A stretch of 64,000 nt of DNA. Origin: Costus lasius. Taxonomy: Eukaryota > Streptophyta > Magnoliopsida > Zingiberales > Costaceae. This document shows, one piece after another, positions 10,325 through 20,918 of the stretch (positions within the stretch are counted from its first letter, which is position 1; each line of letters starts with the position of its first letter). Below the pieces are notes generated by a model. That model did not search any database. It was not told where the DNA came from and worked only from the letters and a program-made list of their open reading frames with translations. The DNA lies in NCBI GenBank assembly GCA_027563935.2, contig CM050453.2:66014018-66078017 (forward strand), given 5' to 3'. Position numbers and translations under genes: made by a program.

Positions 10325-11560
10325 ATAGAGACATGATAGTGACATGGTAAGCATAATGAACATAAAGAAGAAATCAATCCAAAGAGACATATCATACACA
10401 ACATAGTGGGAAAATCATAAATAACATAGATCTTCCACGTTTGGAAGCATATTCCACCCTCGTCAAGGTGAAACTCTAACATATGCCGGCTGGAGCTGTC
10501 ATGGCTCCCCATATCAGAGATAGTGGGATTCAAGAGGTGGCTCCCATGGATTCAAGAGGTGGCCCCCATTATTGCTAATGTGGCACTTTGTTCCATGTAG
10601 CACTTTGTTCCACAACTATCAATCTCTTCCCATTTCTGGGCTCATAGTCTTTTCCCTTTCGGGCTCATAATGTTATTCCCACTAGCATTCATACATTAAT
10701 AAATGGAAACATATCAAAAATGGGTTTATTGATATATGTATCAAACCCTCAAACATGTGAACCATAAAGTTCATACATGAGAGACATGACAAAATAGAAC
10801 ATACTTTCATTTATGGTGAAATGGGCTTCTTGATATGTATCAGCCCTCAAAGAGGTGAATCATAAAGTTCATACAAGGGACAAGTGCTGATATATTCAAT
10901 TCCAAATGGAAGTCAAATGGAAGAGACATATCTATCCATAGAGTGCAAATAAAAGACCATTTGGTACATAGTGTAGGGTCAAGTAACCGGAAATCCAAAA
11001 TCTGGAGCTTGTTTACCATGGACATCAAGTTCTTCATATGATACCATTTGATATGATATTTATGTCAAAACAAATGATTTTGAATCTAGTTTCTGAGAAA
11101 ACAAGTTTTACTTAAAATGGAGCTCAACACAATAAGTTATGACCTATGAAATAGCAATAGGTCAAAATCAGGATAATGAGATTTCCAGATTTTTAGGGTT
11201 AAGTGTAAATTCGAGCATAATTTCATTTCGTATCCAAATCATGCAAATAAAGAATCCAGGAGTAGGTTATGAAGCATACTTTATATAAAACTAAAAATTT
11301 GGTATCGTTACCATCACATAACTTGGACATATAGCACTCACTAGATAAAGGTCCAAACTGTAAAATAGATTTACTGGATCGGCTTGAACTGATGTTACAC
11401 ACTCTATAATCTGTTCCAAAGTACTCAATATCCAACTCAAATGAAAGATGTTTGAGTCTTCTTTACAAAGAATCTGATTTCATGTGATTTGGGCCCGGGA
11501 ATCAAAAGTTATGATAAGTTGAATGGGTAAAGGTCAGGTTTATTGCACATAAGGATTCCT
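10325..11560 (-). mobile_element. Fragment of a Tekay/Del-like LTR
   Basis: Reverse-oriented relative of the solo LTR at 15838-18464. Shared blocks, read in reverse, are TCTTCCACGT..GGAAG, the GTGGGATTCAAGAGGTGGC..CCC block with GCACTTTGTTCCA, and several copies of AATCTAGTTTC..GACCTATG-type text. Its left side ends abruptly at the copia-type LTR terminus at 10324. Neither terminus of the family is recognisable. Confidence 0.55.
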
Positions 11561-12474
11561 TATTGTATTCTCTAGTGGCCTGCTAGAGAATACAATCCTG
11601 GAGGTGAGATCATCGGCCGGTGGGTGCGAGAGATAGCACTGCATTAAAAAAATCAGTCACTAATGAAGAGTCTACTGCATAAATAAATAAAATCAATAGA
11701 ATAAGAGGCAGTAGAAGAAGTAAGAATCTGCAGATGGTATAATCTAGTGTCGATGGCTGGAAACAGTGATGTCAGAGGCAGATGTAGTGGTGGCTAGAGG
11801 TGGAAGATAGTTGCTCTTGAAGATTTCTGAATTTGGAGGCAAAATAAGCAATAACTGGTAGAAAGCAAACTGTGCAGTTTTTGAATTTTTTTATGAAAAG
11901 TAGCCATACCCGAGAATAAAATTTAATGATCCAAATAGAAAATGGACAGAACCAAGTTATAGAATAAGATATGTTCTTTTCAGACGTATGAAAAACAAAG
12001 GATCAAAATCTGTCAGGAACTTAGGGCATTAGCAGAAAGAAGGCTACTCAGATTAAAAACTGCAAAAACTGCACAAAAATTAATCAAATTCAAAAAGTTA
12101 CCATGTGTCCTAGAATGATCAGAAAATATTTTCATGAAAATAACTATTCCGCAAGATAGAACGACACAAGTTCTTTCAATTCCAAGTGAAAAATCTGGGT
12201 TTCAAGTCACCGAAACATCTTAAAAAATTGCAGCAAAAGTGTAAATCAGATTAGTCAAAAGAAAACTACTGCAGAAATTAATCATAATCAAAAAGTTGCT
12301 ATGTGTTTTAGAATGATCCATGGATTTTAAAATTTAGCAAAAATATCCAGATGATAGGCAAAGATGAGTACTTCAATGTTGTGCCAAAGATCAAAAATTT
12401 TTCCAACTCAGTTTCTTAAAATTGCAGTGAGAAAACACCCAGTCAAGTAAGCAGAAAACAGAAAGCAGGTTTCA
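11561..12474. other. A-rich stretch, unassigned
   Basis: No gene. Two loosely repeated segments around 12060-12130 and 12255-12315 share AAAAAGTT.CATGTGT and TAGAATGATC. It may be more of the Tekay/Del-like LTR or E2 3' sequence. A perfect hairpin sits at its left end (11562-11596). Confidence 0.4.
11562..11596. repeat. Perfect 14-bp inverted repeat with 7-base loop
   Basis: ATTGTATTCTCTAG at 11562-11575 is the exact reverse complement of CTAGAGAATACAAT at 11583-11596. The loop is TGGCCTG. Confidence 0.9.
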
Positions 12475-12660
12475 AATTACGGCACCGTAAAACACATTAC
12501 GGTACTGCCGTATTTTTCAAAAGACTCTCGGGAAGGAAATCACTCAAAATTACGGCACGTGAAAGACGTTACGGCCCTGCCGTAAAAATCACAAAACTTT
12601 CTGTCGAAAATGGATAAAAAATACGGTATCGTAAAATGGATTATGGCAGTGCCGTATTTT
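12475..12660. repeat. Three tandem ~72-bp units with paired ACGG palindromes (E2 internal)
   Basis: Each unit holds a TACGGCACCGTA-like site and, about 10 bases on, a TACGGTACTGCCGTA-like site, followed by 30-40 bases of spacer containing AAAACTTTCTGTCG-like text. It lies just past the acidic ORF in transcription order. The same arrangement occurs at 33072-33441. Confidence 0.8.
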
Positions 12661-12748
12661 GCGCAAAAATTATTTTCACCTACAAAAAGAGAAGAAAAAT
12701 TAATTCTAAAAATAAATAAAAATAAAAGAAACAAAGCTAAAGAAGAGT

Positions 12749-12774
12749 GCTTGGGTTGCCTCCCAAGAAGCGCT
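12749..12774 (-). other. Conserved hairpin block of Athila-type elements (E2 copy)
   Basis: Minus strand reads AGCGCTTCTTGGGAGGCAAC then CCAAGC. CTTGGG pairs with CCCAAG. A nearly identical block is at 33531-33556 in element E, also just past the last gag-side ORF. Confidence 0.75.
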
Positions 12775-12903
12775 AATTTTTAGGTCCATGGCTTGACTAA
12801 AACTCAAACATCATGGTGAAGCAGGTGAATCAGTTCCAAAGTAGATAGCATGTATTTTCCTCCTTTTCCTTTGTCTAAAAAGTTTAGCCACTAATCCAAA
12901 AAT

Positions 12904-13857
12904 CTAGAATTTCATGTAAATCACAATCAAAGTGTCTTTCTCAAATATGTAGAAATCAAAATCAATATATTCAATAATCTTCCTATGTTTGTCAGAGAGT
13001 AAAATCATTAGTCCTTTCTTGAAATTTAAATCTTCAATTTCCATAGGACTTTGATCAAAAGATATAAGCATTGGATCATCAAAATAAGTTTTATGTCTTT
13101 CATTAGATTCCTCAACAAAACTCAATTTTTCAAATTCATCAAAAGATATGGGCAAAACATCAGAGTGAGATTCATCAGTGTTTGCAACATTCAAATCTTT
13201 ATCAATTTCCTCATGCACATCATCAAATAATTTATTAATTTCAAAATCACCATTAAAGTCAAGATGAGACTCTTCAAAATCAATTTCCTCATACCTCTCC
13301 TCAAATAATTTATCATCAGAAGAGTCAAAATCAGAATCATATAAAAAATCATAATGAGATTTGTCAACGTTCACATTAGAATTAATAGAATCAGAGTTAA
13401 CCACACAAGACTTATCATTAATTTCAAAAATATCACCAAAATCACAGTGGGGTTCATCAATGTCTATAAATTTTAAACCTTTATCAATCTCATCATATTT
13501 AACCATAAATAAGTTTTCATCAAAAGAATCAATTCCAAAACTATCACTAGAATCAAGAGCAGATTTTTCAGAATCAATTTTTTCAAACTTTTCAACAAAT
13601 AAATTATCAGAAGAATCAATTTTACAATCATCAAAATCAGAGTGAGATCCATTAATATTCACATAAGGCTCAATCTCAAAACAATCATAATCAGAGGGAG
13701 ATTTTTCTAAATCAAGTTCTTCAGTTTCAAACTCAAATAAACATTTTTGTTGTGCTAACTGGGTTTCCAAAATTTTAGAATTAACAGTTAAAGATTCTAC
13801 CCGAGAAGCGAGTTGATTTATTATTCCCTTAAGATCCTCAATTTTTTTTATTTTGAC
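12904..13857 (-). CDS. Acidic repetitive ORF in place of protease/pol in element E2
   Basis: Frame open from about 13857 to the stop at 12904 (about 317 codons); it has no ATG near its upstream end and is best read as the continuation of gag after a one-base frame change at 13842-13849. The first 30 residues (..GIINQLASRVESLTVNS..) match the homologous stretch of gag in element E. After LAQQ the similarity ends and a sequence very rich in Asp, Glu, Ser and Phe follows. It has repeats of the pattern F-x-E-(K/R)-(Y/F)-E-x-I-D-x-E-x-S and D-E-(S/P)-H-x-D-(F/V), spaced about 50 residues. No zinc knuckle, protease, reverse transcriptase or integrase motif is present. Function unknown; probably a C-terminal extension of gag. 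I do not recognise the family. Confidence 0.6.
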   Translation of the reverse strand, partial: VKIKKIEDLKGIINQLASRVESLTVNSKILETQLAQQKCLFEFETEELDLEKSPSDYDCFEIEPYVNINGSHSDFDDCKIDSSDNLFVEKFEKIDSEKSALDSSDSFGIDSFDENLFMVKYDEIDKGLKFIDIDEPHCDFGDIFEINDKSCVVNSDSINSNVNVDKSHYDFLYDSDFDSSDDKLFEERYEEIDFEESHLDFNGDFEINKLFDDVHEEIDKDLNVANTDESHSDVLPISFDEFEKLSFVEESNERHKTYFDDPMLISFDQSPMEIEDLNFKKGLMILLSDKHRKIIEYIDFDFYIFEKDTLIVIYMKF

Positions 13858-14263
13858 TTGTCATAAATTGGCTTTGATTTGACATGAATTTTTCAAGCAT
13901 AGTTTCTAACCTAGATTCTTCAGTGTCCTCAAAATAATGTTCAGAAACATGATTAGAGCAATTATCATAAAAAGAAGTTTGATTTCCCCAACTAGGATAA
14001 TAATGATCATCTTGATAACATGATGAATTAGAATTATGAGGCATTAAAAATTTGCAATCAGAAGTATTATGATCAGAAGACTTACAAATATTACATGTAA
14101 CAAAATAAGAGTGTAATTTCGCTATTTCTGCAAGAGTCATCTGTGAATATTCTGTATGCTCACCTTGTTGCATGTATACCTTACCTCTTTCAGAAGCCCA
14201 TGACTTGTGATAAAAAGACATATTTTCAAGTCTATCAAGAATAGAAGGATAATCCAACACCAA
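13838..14263 (-). CDS. Truncated Athila-type gag of element E2
   Basis: 141 codons ending in TGA at 13838. It keeps only the C-terminal part of gag: a segment ILDRLENMSFYHKSW, a CCHC knuckle C-N-I-C-x4-H-x4-C near residue 57, and the helical LETMLEKFMSNQSQFM segment also present in element E. The N-terminal capsid-like domain normal for Athila gag is absent. The ATG at 14263 is about 200 bases past the primer-binding site, so the shortening is part of this element and not a window effect. The last codons run through eight A residues, and a one-base shift back would enter the acidic frame. Confidence 0.7.
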   Translation of the reverse strand: MVLDYPSILDRLENMSFYHKSWASERGKVYMQQGEHTEYSQMTLAEIAKLHSYFVTCNICKSSDHNTSDCKFLMPHNSNSSCYQDDHYYPSWGNQTSFYDNCSNHVSEHYFEDTEESRLETMLEKFMSNQSQFMTSQNKKN

Positions 14264-14465
14264 TCAATCAAATTATTTTTTTTTAGAATATAAAAAAATA
14301 GAAACTATAAAAACACAAGCAAATTTACAAATCTTCATATATCACAGTTCTGTCACAACTGTGAAAATCCAAAACCTGCAAAAAAAGAAAACAAAGATAA
14401 ATCTAAAACAAATAAAATTTATTCTAGCAATACTAACAACTATTTTGATATTAACAAAACTAAGG
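14264..14465 (-). other. Short leader of element E2
   Basis: AT-rich leader between primer-binding site and gag start. No ORF or clear signal. Confidence 0.5.
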
Positions 14466-14483
14466 TCCTCGGCAACGGCACCA
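14466..14483 (-). other. Primer-binding site of E2, tRNA-Asp type
   Basis: Minus strand TGGTGCCGTTGCCGAGGA, a close match to the complement of plant tRNA-Asp 3' end used by Athila-type elements. Six bases separate it from the LTR. Confidence 0.85.
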
Positions 14484-15404
14484 AAAACTTGTTGTGTCCG
14501 CAAGTCCACGGATACTCGAAGTAATAAAGAAAGATATCGAATCCACAGGGACCTATGTGTTAAGTACAAAAAAAATTGTTTTCTTACTAGCTAAGCAAAT
14601 CGAATATGATGCAAGTAAATAATAGAAAGAATGTAAAGATAAACAGAGAGATAAACTGGGACTAGGGTTTCATCCACCTTAATTTCAATGATTAGACATA
14701 AATAAAGGGTCGTCAAATTAATCTTATCATGATAAAGACTTAATTTACTTCATAGAGGTATCATCTCACTTTCGTGTAGACAATTATGCAGGGATCAATC
14801 TTCGCTTTCGCGCAAGATTTATCCCAACGCTAAAGATAAGTAAATCATCAATCAAAGAATTCAAAGATCACTTTCGTGCATCCGAATTCTAAATTGATTG
14901 TCTCGAGCAGAATCTCAAGGATCACTTTCGTGTATTCGAGACTCAACACAAGTTCTACCTATGATTCTCCAACGTTCTGATCCTCACTTTCGTGCAAGAT
15001 CTCCACATTTGATACACTAAATTAATCCTAGGTTCATAATCATCATCAAGGCAATTAGTCATCTAAAATAAAGAAATAAGAACTTAACCTAATTTCTTAC
15101 GGTGAGTTCCTATTAATCAATTTTAGGGTTCCAGTTCTCAAGCATGTCACCTTTCGGTCCTTAATGCAAGAACTCTATTCATGATGACAAAAAGTAAACT
15201 AAGGAGAAACTTAGAACAATAATCACATAGGTAAAATTATCATGGCAAAATTATCTTGACGAAATAAAAAGTTATCTAATCATATAAAATCAAAGGGACT
15301 ACACCCATGTCCCAAAATATATTTAAGCTTGCATGGAGAAAGAAATACAATCAACCATAGTTTCAAAGCATCAGAAATCAAAAAGAAGGAGAGAATAGAC
15401 GTTA

Positions 15405-15830
15405 CAACACGGCTGTAATAGAAATTACAGCCGTAATCACGCGTATGAACAGTGATGGTGGCGTTCTTTCGTTGATTCCCCCTCCAATCGAAGTCCTTTT
15501 GCTCTGAAACTTCTGGTGCGTCCTCCTCTCATACAGGCAAAGCTTCTGAGTGAAAATCACAGCCTGAGGTGCCCTCTACGCCTCTCCGCGTGAGGCCAAA
15601 CCCTAACCAACTCTCTGTCAATTTCTCTCTCAATAGTGGATAAATTTTTTTTTATTTCAGTGCGTGTGTCTTCTCCTCTTAAGTACGAGTCCGTATCAAC
15701 TTTCGGATCTCAATTTGGAGCTCTGGATCAAAAGTTATGGTCTATGCAATTTTCGAACCCGTAAAAATCACGTTTTTGAGTGTAATTACGGTACCGTAAA
15801 ATATATTACGGTAGTGCCGTATTTTATGGG
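15405..15830. repeat. Palindrome sites in the E2 LTR, left of the insertion
   Basis: ACGGCTGTAAT..ATTACAGCCGTAAT near 15410-15437 and TACGGTACCGTA plus TACGGTAGTGCCGTA near 15787-15823. The array resumes at 18480 after the inserted LTR. Confidence 0.7.
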
Positions 15831-15837
15831 CAACTTT

Positions 15838-18464
15838 TGTAATACCCTAAAATTTATGAAACCCCCCTTATGATGTTATTCAAATATTAAGTTTGGTAAA
15901 TAATATTACTTGGTCAATTATGCATGCTTGAAACCTTGTTATTTTCTAGGGTGATGATGGTATCTTGGTACTATGGGCTTAAATGTCCTTATTGGAGTCT
16001 TAAAAGGGGCATTTTTGGAAAAGCTTGCCACATAAGCCTTGAGGGTTAGTAATGTGAGAGGAAAAATCGTGATAGGAAGGGGAGAAGGCTGGTCACGTTG
16101 GTTTGGAAAGAACCCTAGGAGGGAGCCGCCACCAAGAGGAAGGATTGGGAGAAGAACTTCATCATCTTAAGGCAAGTAAATCTTATTCTTTTTTTCGTTA
16201 ATCTGGTTCCTCCTCCATGCCTCACCTAATTTTGATGTCTCTTGTGTCTTCTATGCTTAATTTGGGTTTTGAATCTCATGATATTCGTTTCTATGGGGTC
16301 GGATTCAAATATTTATAGGGTTTTAAAATCCTGTTATGCTGAAATCTGCATTCTCTAATCCGACTTTTGTGTGCTTTAACCCCAATATCTCATGACCTAT
16401 AGATTCAAAACGCACGAAATAAATTTTTTATGAAACTAGATTCATTCCGCTTTAATTTGTATATAATATCGACCATATCCGAGCTGTATTCGTATTTCAA
16501 TCTGTATTGCAATCTAGATATACAAAATCAGTTTCTGGAAATCTGGGTTTTCAACCTTTATGCGTTCGAACTCTCATATCTCCCTAGGTTTAGTTCGAAA
16601 TCTTGTGAAACTAGACTCTTTGGAAAGTAAACTCGTAGTTCTACATTTTGAATACCATTTTGCCTAATTTCGATTGGGTATTCATTCTGAAACGTATGTC
16701 ACATTCCTAACATACGAAGCTGTTTTCCGGAAATCTGGAATTCTGACCCTCCTATGTTCGACTGCTCATATCTCTCTGACTATAACTCCAAATCCGACGA
16801 ATTCAGTTCTATTGGAAAGTAGATTCAAATAGATTCATTTTGAATATTATATTGCTTATTTTAGGTTACTTACTCGGTCTGAAACATTTGTTGAAAGTAT
16901 GATATATGAATCTGTTTTCTGAAAATCTAACATCCAGACCTTCCTATGTTCGACCGCCCATATCTCCCTGCCTACAACTCAAAATCTTGTGAAACCAGTT
17001 TTAGTGGAAACTAGACTCAGAGAGCTTCATTTTGAATATAATATTGACTATTTTTGATTAAGTATTCAACCTAAAATAAAAGTCAAAATCAGATAAGATG
17101 AATCTGCCCTGTTTTGGTTACATGCTTAACATCAAAGTGGATATTGTGTTTTGAGCTTGAAATTATTCTAGAAGGAACAAGATCATTATGAATCTATTTC
17201 CTATGCCTTAATTCATGACTGTGAACTCATGGTATGCCGTATGACAAATATTGTGTTCAATGACTTATGCTATATCTTATCTTCAATGTGATGCTCAACC
17301 TCATTGTCTTAGTGCTCTTGTTATGAAAGATATATTGTGGGAAGAATTTGTATGAATCCAAATGAGAGATTTGTGGATGGATATGGAGCAAAGTGCCACA
17401 CCCCTAAAAAGGTGGGGGCCACCTCTTGAATCTCACTTCTCATATGGTAGTTATGGAGCAAAGTGCCACACCCCTAAAAAGGTGGGGGCCACCTCTTGAA
17501 TCCCACTACATCATGATAGATGTGGAGCAAAGTGCTACATGGAGCAAACTGCCACACCCCTAAAAAAGGTGGGGCCACCTCTTGAATTCGTGGGAGCCAC
17601 CGCTTGAATCCCTCTATCTATTTGTACGAAGAGCCTTAAGATGCTCTAGCTAGCTTTTGTTTGCTCTCTCCTGACGAGGATGGGTTCAACTTCCAGACGT
17701 GGAAGAAATTTTGAATTATGATTATTTCCCCCACATCTATGATCCATGACTACTCATGATATGAATGCACAACAATGATCAATGATTACTGTGATATGAA
17801 TACTCAATGATGATTAATGACTACTTGTGACCCAAATGCCTTATCTAAGGAATGTATGGCTATCTTGTTTTTCCCTATCCAATTCATGTGCTCAAGAGGA
17901 AATTTTGTTATCTTTCATTATGTCTTTATTGTGTTGACTATTTCGTTGATATGTTTATCCTCTTTAGTTCATTTTCCCTTAGCCATTGGGACTACTTGCT
18001 GGGCAATTTATGCTCATTCTTGCTTGCACTAACCCTTATTGCAGATTAGCTTGGCTACACATTGTGGGCAAAAGCTTGAAAGTTTTGGAAGCTCATTTTG
18101 GAATTTTCGCTAAATCATGAGACTTTGTAATCTTGGAAAACATTGTATGCTCCATAAAAGACTTGTATTAAGAGTTGTCATGAGACTTGTTTTGAGGAGT
18201 ATGTTACTAGTTTTGAATGTTGATTGCAATGGCTTATGTTGGTAGTATGTTTTAGTTCTCAGATTTTGGGATTGTATGACTCTACTCTGCTTGGGTAAAA
18301 GTTTTTGATGGAATGGATATTTTTCTATTGCAACTTGGATAACGACATTATATCACTTGTTTTATTGTTCAAGACATTAAACTTGATATTGATTGTCGAT
18401 CTTGCGAAAAAAATTATGTCGTATGATTATCTTTTATGGATTGTTGTTATCTAAGGGTGTGACA
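15838..18464. mobile_element. Solo LTR, Tekay/Del-like (2,627 bp), TSD acttt
   Basis: Begins TGTAATACCC and ends GGGTGTGACA, flanked by acttt at 15833-15837 and 18465-18469. Termini of this style are usual for plant chromovirus LTRs of the Tekay/Del group. There is no internal coding region, so the element recombined to a single LTR. The strand is not assigned because the termini are nearly palindromic. Confidence 0.9.
17385..17610. repeat. Three ~70-bp direct repeats inside the solo LTR
   Basis: GGAGCAAAGTGCCACACCCC starts at 17385, 17455 and, partly duplicated, at 17524-17545. Each is followed by AAAAAGGTGGGGGCCACCTC, an imperfect palindrome, and TTGAATC. The related fragment at 10325-11560 has the same block in reverse. 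Confidence 0.85.
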
Positions 18465-18479
18465 ACTTTCTGGTCCAAA

Positions 18480-18782
18480 ATTGCACAAAATACAGTACCA
18501 TAAAATAGTTTATGGCTGTGCCATAAAATCGGACGAGTTCTCTGGTCTGAATTGTCTGGAAAATATGGCACCGTGAAATAGTTTACGGCAATGCCGTAAT
18601 TTCAGCAAGTGTCTCTGTTCTGAAGCCCTCCAAATTACGGCAGTGTAATTTCTTACGGCGGTGCCGTAAAATCATGAAAACCTTCTATTTGGAAAACTCC
18701 CCAAATTACGGCAGGTGCTCTGATATTACGGTAGCGTACGAAAATACGGTACCGTAATATAGATTACGGCCCTGCCGTATTT
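18480..18782. repeat. Palindrome array in the E2 LTR, right of the insertion
   Basis: Four to five units of about 70 bp, each with two ACGG..CCGT sites, for example TTACGGCGGTGCCGTAA and TACGGTACCGTA. It is the continuation of the 15405-15830 sites. Confidence 0.8.
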
Positions 18783-19042
18783 TGGTTTGTTGCTCCGTTT
18801 TGCGTAAAATTTGTCATGTGATCTCCTCTTCATGATGGTAACTCTTCTATGTCTTCGATTTTGCTTGAAAATGCCTCAAAATAGCACCTTTTTACCTGAA
18901 AATCATGAAAAACCAAAATAGAAGTAGACTTTGCAATATTTGATGAATTCAGCATAAAAACAAGTAAAAGATCATCAATTTAGCATGAAAAGATATATAA
19001 AATGATACAAAATATACTATATATTTTGGTGTCATCAATGTT

Positions 19043-19068
19043 GTCCACGATGTTTTCTGAGTTGCAGA
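19043..19068 (+). pseudogene. Short piece of copia element K gag, left of the H insertion
   Basis: Encodes ..FSELQ, which joins the MHHEHQNAF reading to the right of H (22963 onward) once the H insertion is removed. The last five bases, gcaga, are the left target-site copy. Confidence 0.5.
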
Positions 19069-19513
19069 TATTGGGAAACCCCGGGAATTTTAAAATTTTA
19101 AAGACATGCACAGCGGAAGCAATCCCCGAAATAGGCTAGTCCCAAAAACCTAGAAGATCGAGTCATGCGAAGGAATCGACACGATGAGTAGGAGATGATA
19201 CCTTGCAGCGTAGATAAAGGATGCGATGCAGGCACCCAAATGTTCGCCCTCTGGATTCTCGCACACAGCCGACGCTCGAGTTCTCTTCTTCCACGCCCAG
19301 TGCTAGCCTCAGGAAGAAGATCCACGCCCCTGGGAGACTTCCTCAAGATCTTGCGCCACCCACACAGTGAATGCGCCAAGAGGAGTAGAAGGATGGAATA
19401 ATGCTGCCAAGGTCCAACCTTGCAGCCGCCCAAAGGAGAGGGAAGAAGAGAGGAGGTGCCTCGGATAATTTCTTCCAAAAGACCAAGTCAGCGCCAACTC
19501 CTCTCCCCCTCTT

Positions 19514-19521
19514 CTTTTATA
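19514..19521 (-). promoter_or_regulatory. TATA box of solo LTR H
   Basis: TATAAAAG on the minus strand, followed by AAGAGGGGGAG. Its direction agrees with the LTR orientation from its termini. Confidence 0.5.
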
Positions 19522-19789
19522 GAAAACATGGTGACCCTTGGAATTCCACTGGGACCTTTAGAATTCCACAATCAATCTCTAAATTAATTCACCATTAATT
19601 AAATCCAGAATTAATTATAGAATTAAACTCTGAATTAAAGTCATATAATGACCCATTAAAACTTTGTATTAAAGTCTAATAATGATCATTAATGATGTGA
19701 CTCTTCAAATTGAGAATTAAATTCAACATTTATCTCAAAATTAATTGCAGAATTAAATGCATGATTTAATATTGGGCCCAAGCAACTTA

Positions 19790-20060
19790 TTGTTATGGCC
19801 CATTAGGCCCCGACGGCCCATTGGGCCTCAAGGCCCATTAGGCCTTACACCCCAATTGGGCTTCATGCCCATTGGGCTAGGAGGCCCATTGGTCCATGCT
19901 CCATGCTAGACTTCATTTGCCCATTTGGCCCAAATGGCCTATTAGGCCCATTTAGCCCATTTGGCCCATTTGGCCTACTGGCCCATTTGGCCCATTTGGC
20001 CTACTGGCCCATTTGGCCCATTTGGCCTACTGGCCCATTTGGCCCATCTGGCCAAAAAAT
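19790..20060. repeat. GGCCCA-rich short tandem repeats
   Basis: Many copies of GGCCCATT(A/T/G)GG. From about 19954 a 26-bp unit with GGCCCATTTGGCCCATTT then GGCCTACT repeats about 3.5 times. It lies within the U3 side of LTR H. Confidence 0.85.
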
Positions 20061-20918
20061 GAAGTTAGCTCCAATAAGTCCCTTCCATCTCATCAGGCAC
20101 AATGGCGCTGATGGATTCTCCCAAATAGATCCGAGTTATCCAATAACTCGATCAATAGCTACCCGATCAATACGAGAACCCGAGTTTCAAGTTGTACGAC
20201 CCTGTAGGTTTCTCTAACGTTGGCAGTGATGAACTCAGGTCATCACAAGCAGTGAGTGGCACCTAGTAGTGCATCGCTGCTACCCAAGCTTCGGAATGAA
20301 TATCAGCATCGACATCCCCATCATCGCAACAAGATACCGATGCATTACAGTCTCTTTGCCAAACTGATATCCGATTGGACAAAGTGTGTCACCACTTTGT
20401 TTTCACCCAATCTCATGGTCACGACTAAATCAGGCTTTCACCTGGGTGTGGCCACACACTTTCAATCATTCTACCATAGGGGGGCCCCATGGATATCAAG
20501 CTTCCCGCAGGAAGGGGCAAATCCTATGTCTGTCCATTGATCTTCTCATATGGGTCATGACATACCCAATGACAACCGTTATGACCTCCCTACTACGGCG
20601 AGGTGTTAGGTTGTATCAAAGTATGTCCCTAACCATATAGAAGAGTCAATGATCTCAAGTCAAGGGATCAATGCATCTCCTGTCACTTGTGAGCTTTACT
20701 CATGACACCAAGTTAGAGCCTCACAGCAGGTCGGTCCAGTATATCCACCACTGTTATACCCATATGCTTGCGTTAGCACCCTGTGCCTAACCAGCCGATA
20801 TACCAGTCTCACATGTACCAAAGATGTTCCTTATCCACTCAGGTACTCGACTGGGGACACACCGTTTGAGCACAGATACAATCTGTCTCTAGGGACATTA
20901 TTATCCAGGTACATAATT

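Larger units (their letters stand above)
14490..19037 (-). mobile_element. 5' LTR of Athila-type element E2 (about 1,916 bp without the insertion)
   Basis: Runs TGATGACACC...GGACACAACA on the minus strand, adjoining the Asp-type primer-binding site. It is interrupted by the solo LTR at 15838-18464. After removing that insertion and one 5-bp duplication it is 1,916 bp, close to the 1,923 bp of the same family at 20919-22841. The 5 bp outside the right end are atgtt. The matching 3' LTR is not present on the left, so E2 is truncated at its 3' end. Confidence 0.85.

Noticed and set aside
10231..10533. 100-codon minus-strand frame
   Set aside because: It spans the junction between two LTR fragments and has no recognisable domain.
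12475..12660. CRISPR-like array of short repeats
   Set aside because: Repeat and spacer are both imperfect and similar in sequence between units, the host is a plant, and the array lies in a retrotransposon.
12540..12734. 64-codon frame with possible membrane segment
   Set aside because: It covers the palindrome array and an A-rich spacer; no start context or homology.
14466..14483. tRNA gene fragment (Asp)
   Set aside because: It is only the 18-base primer-binding site next to an LTR; no cloverleaf.
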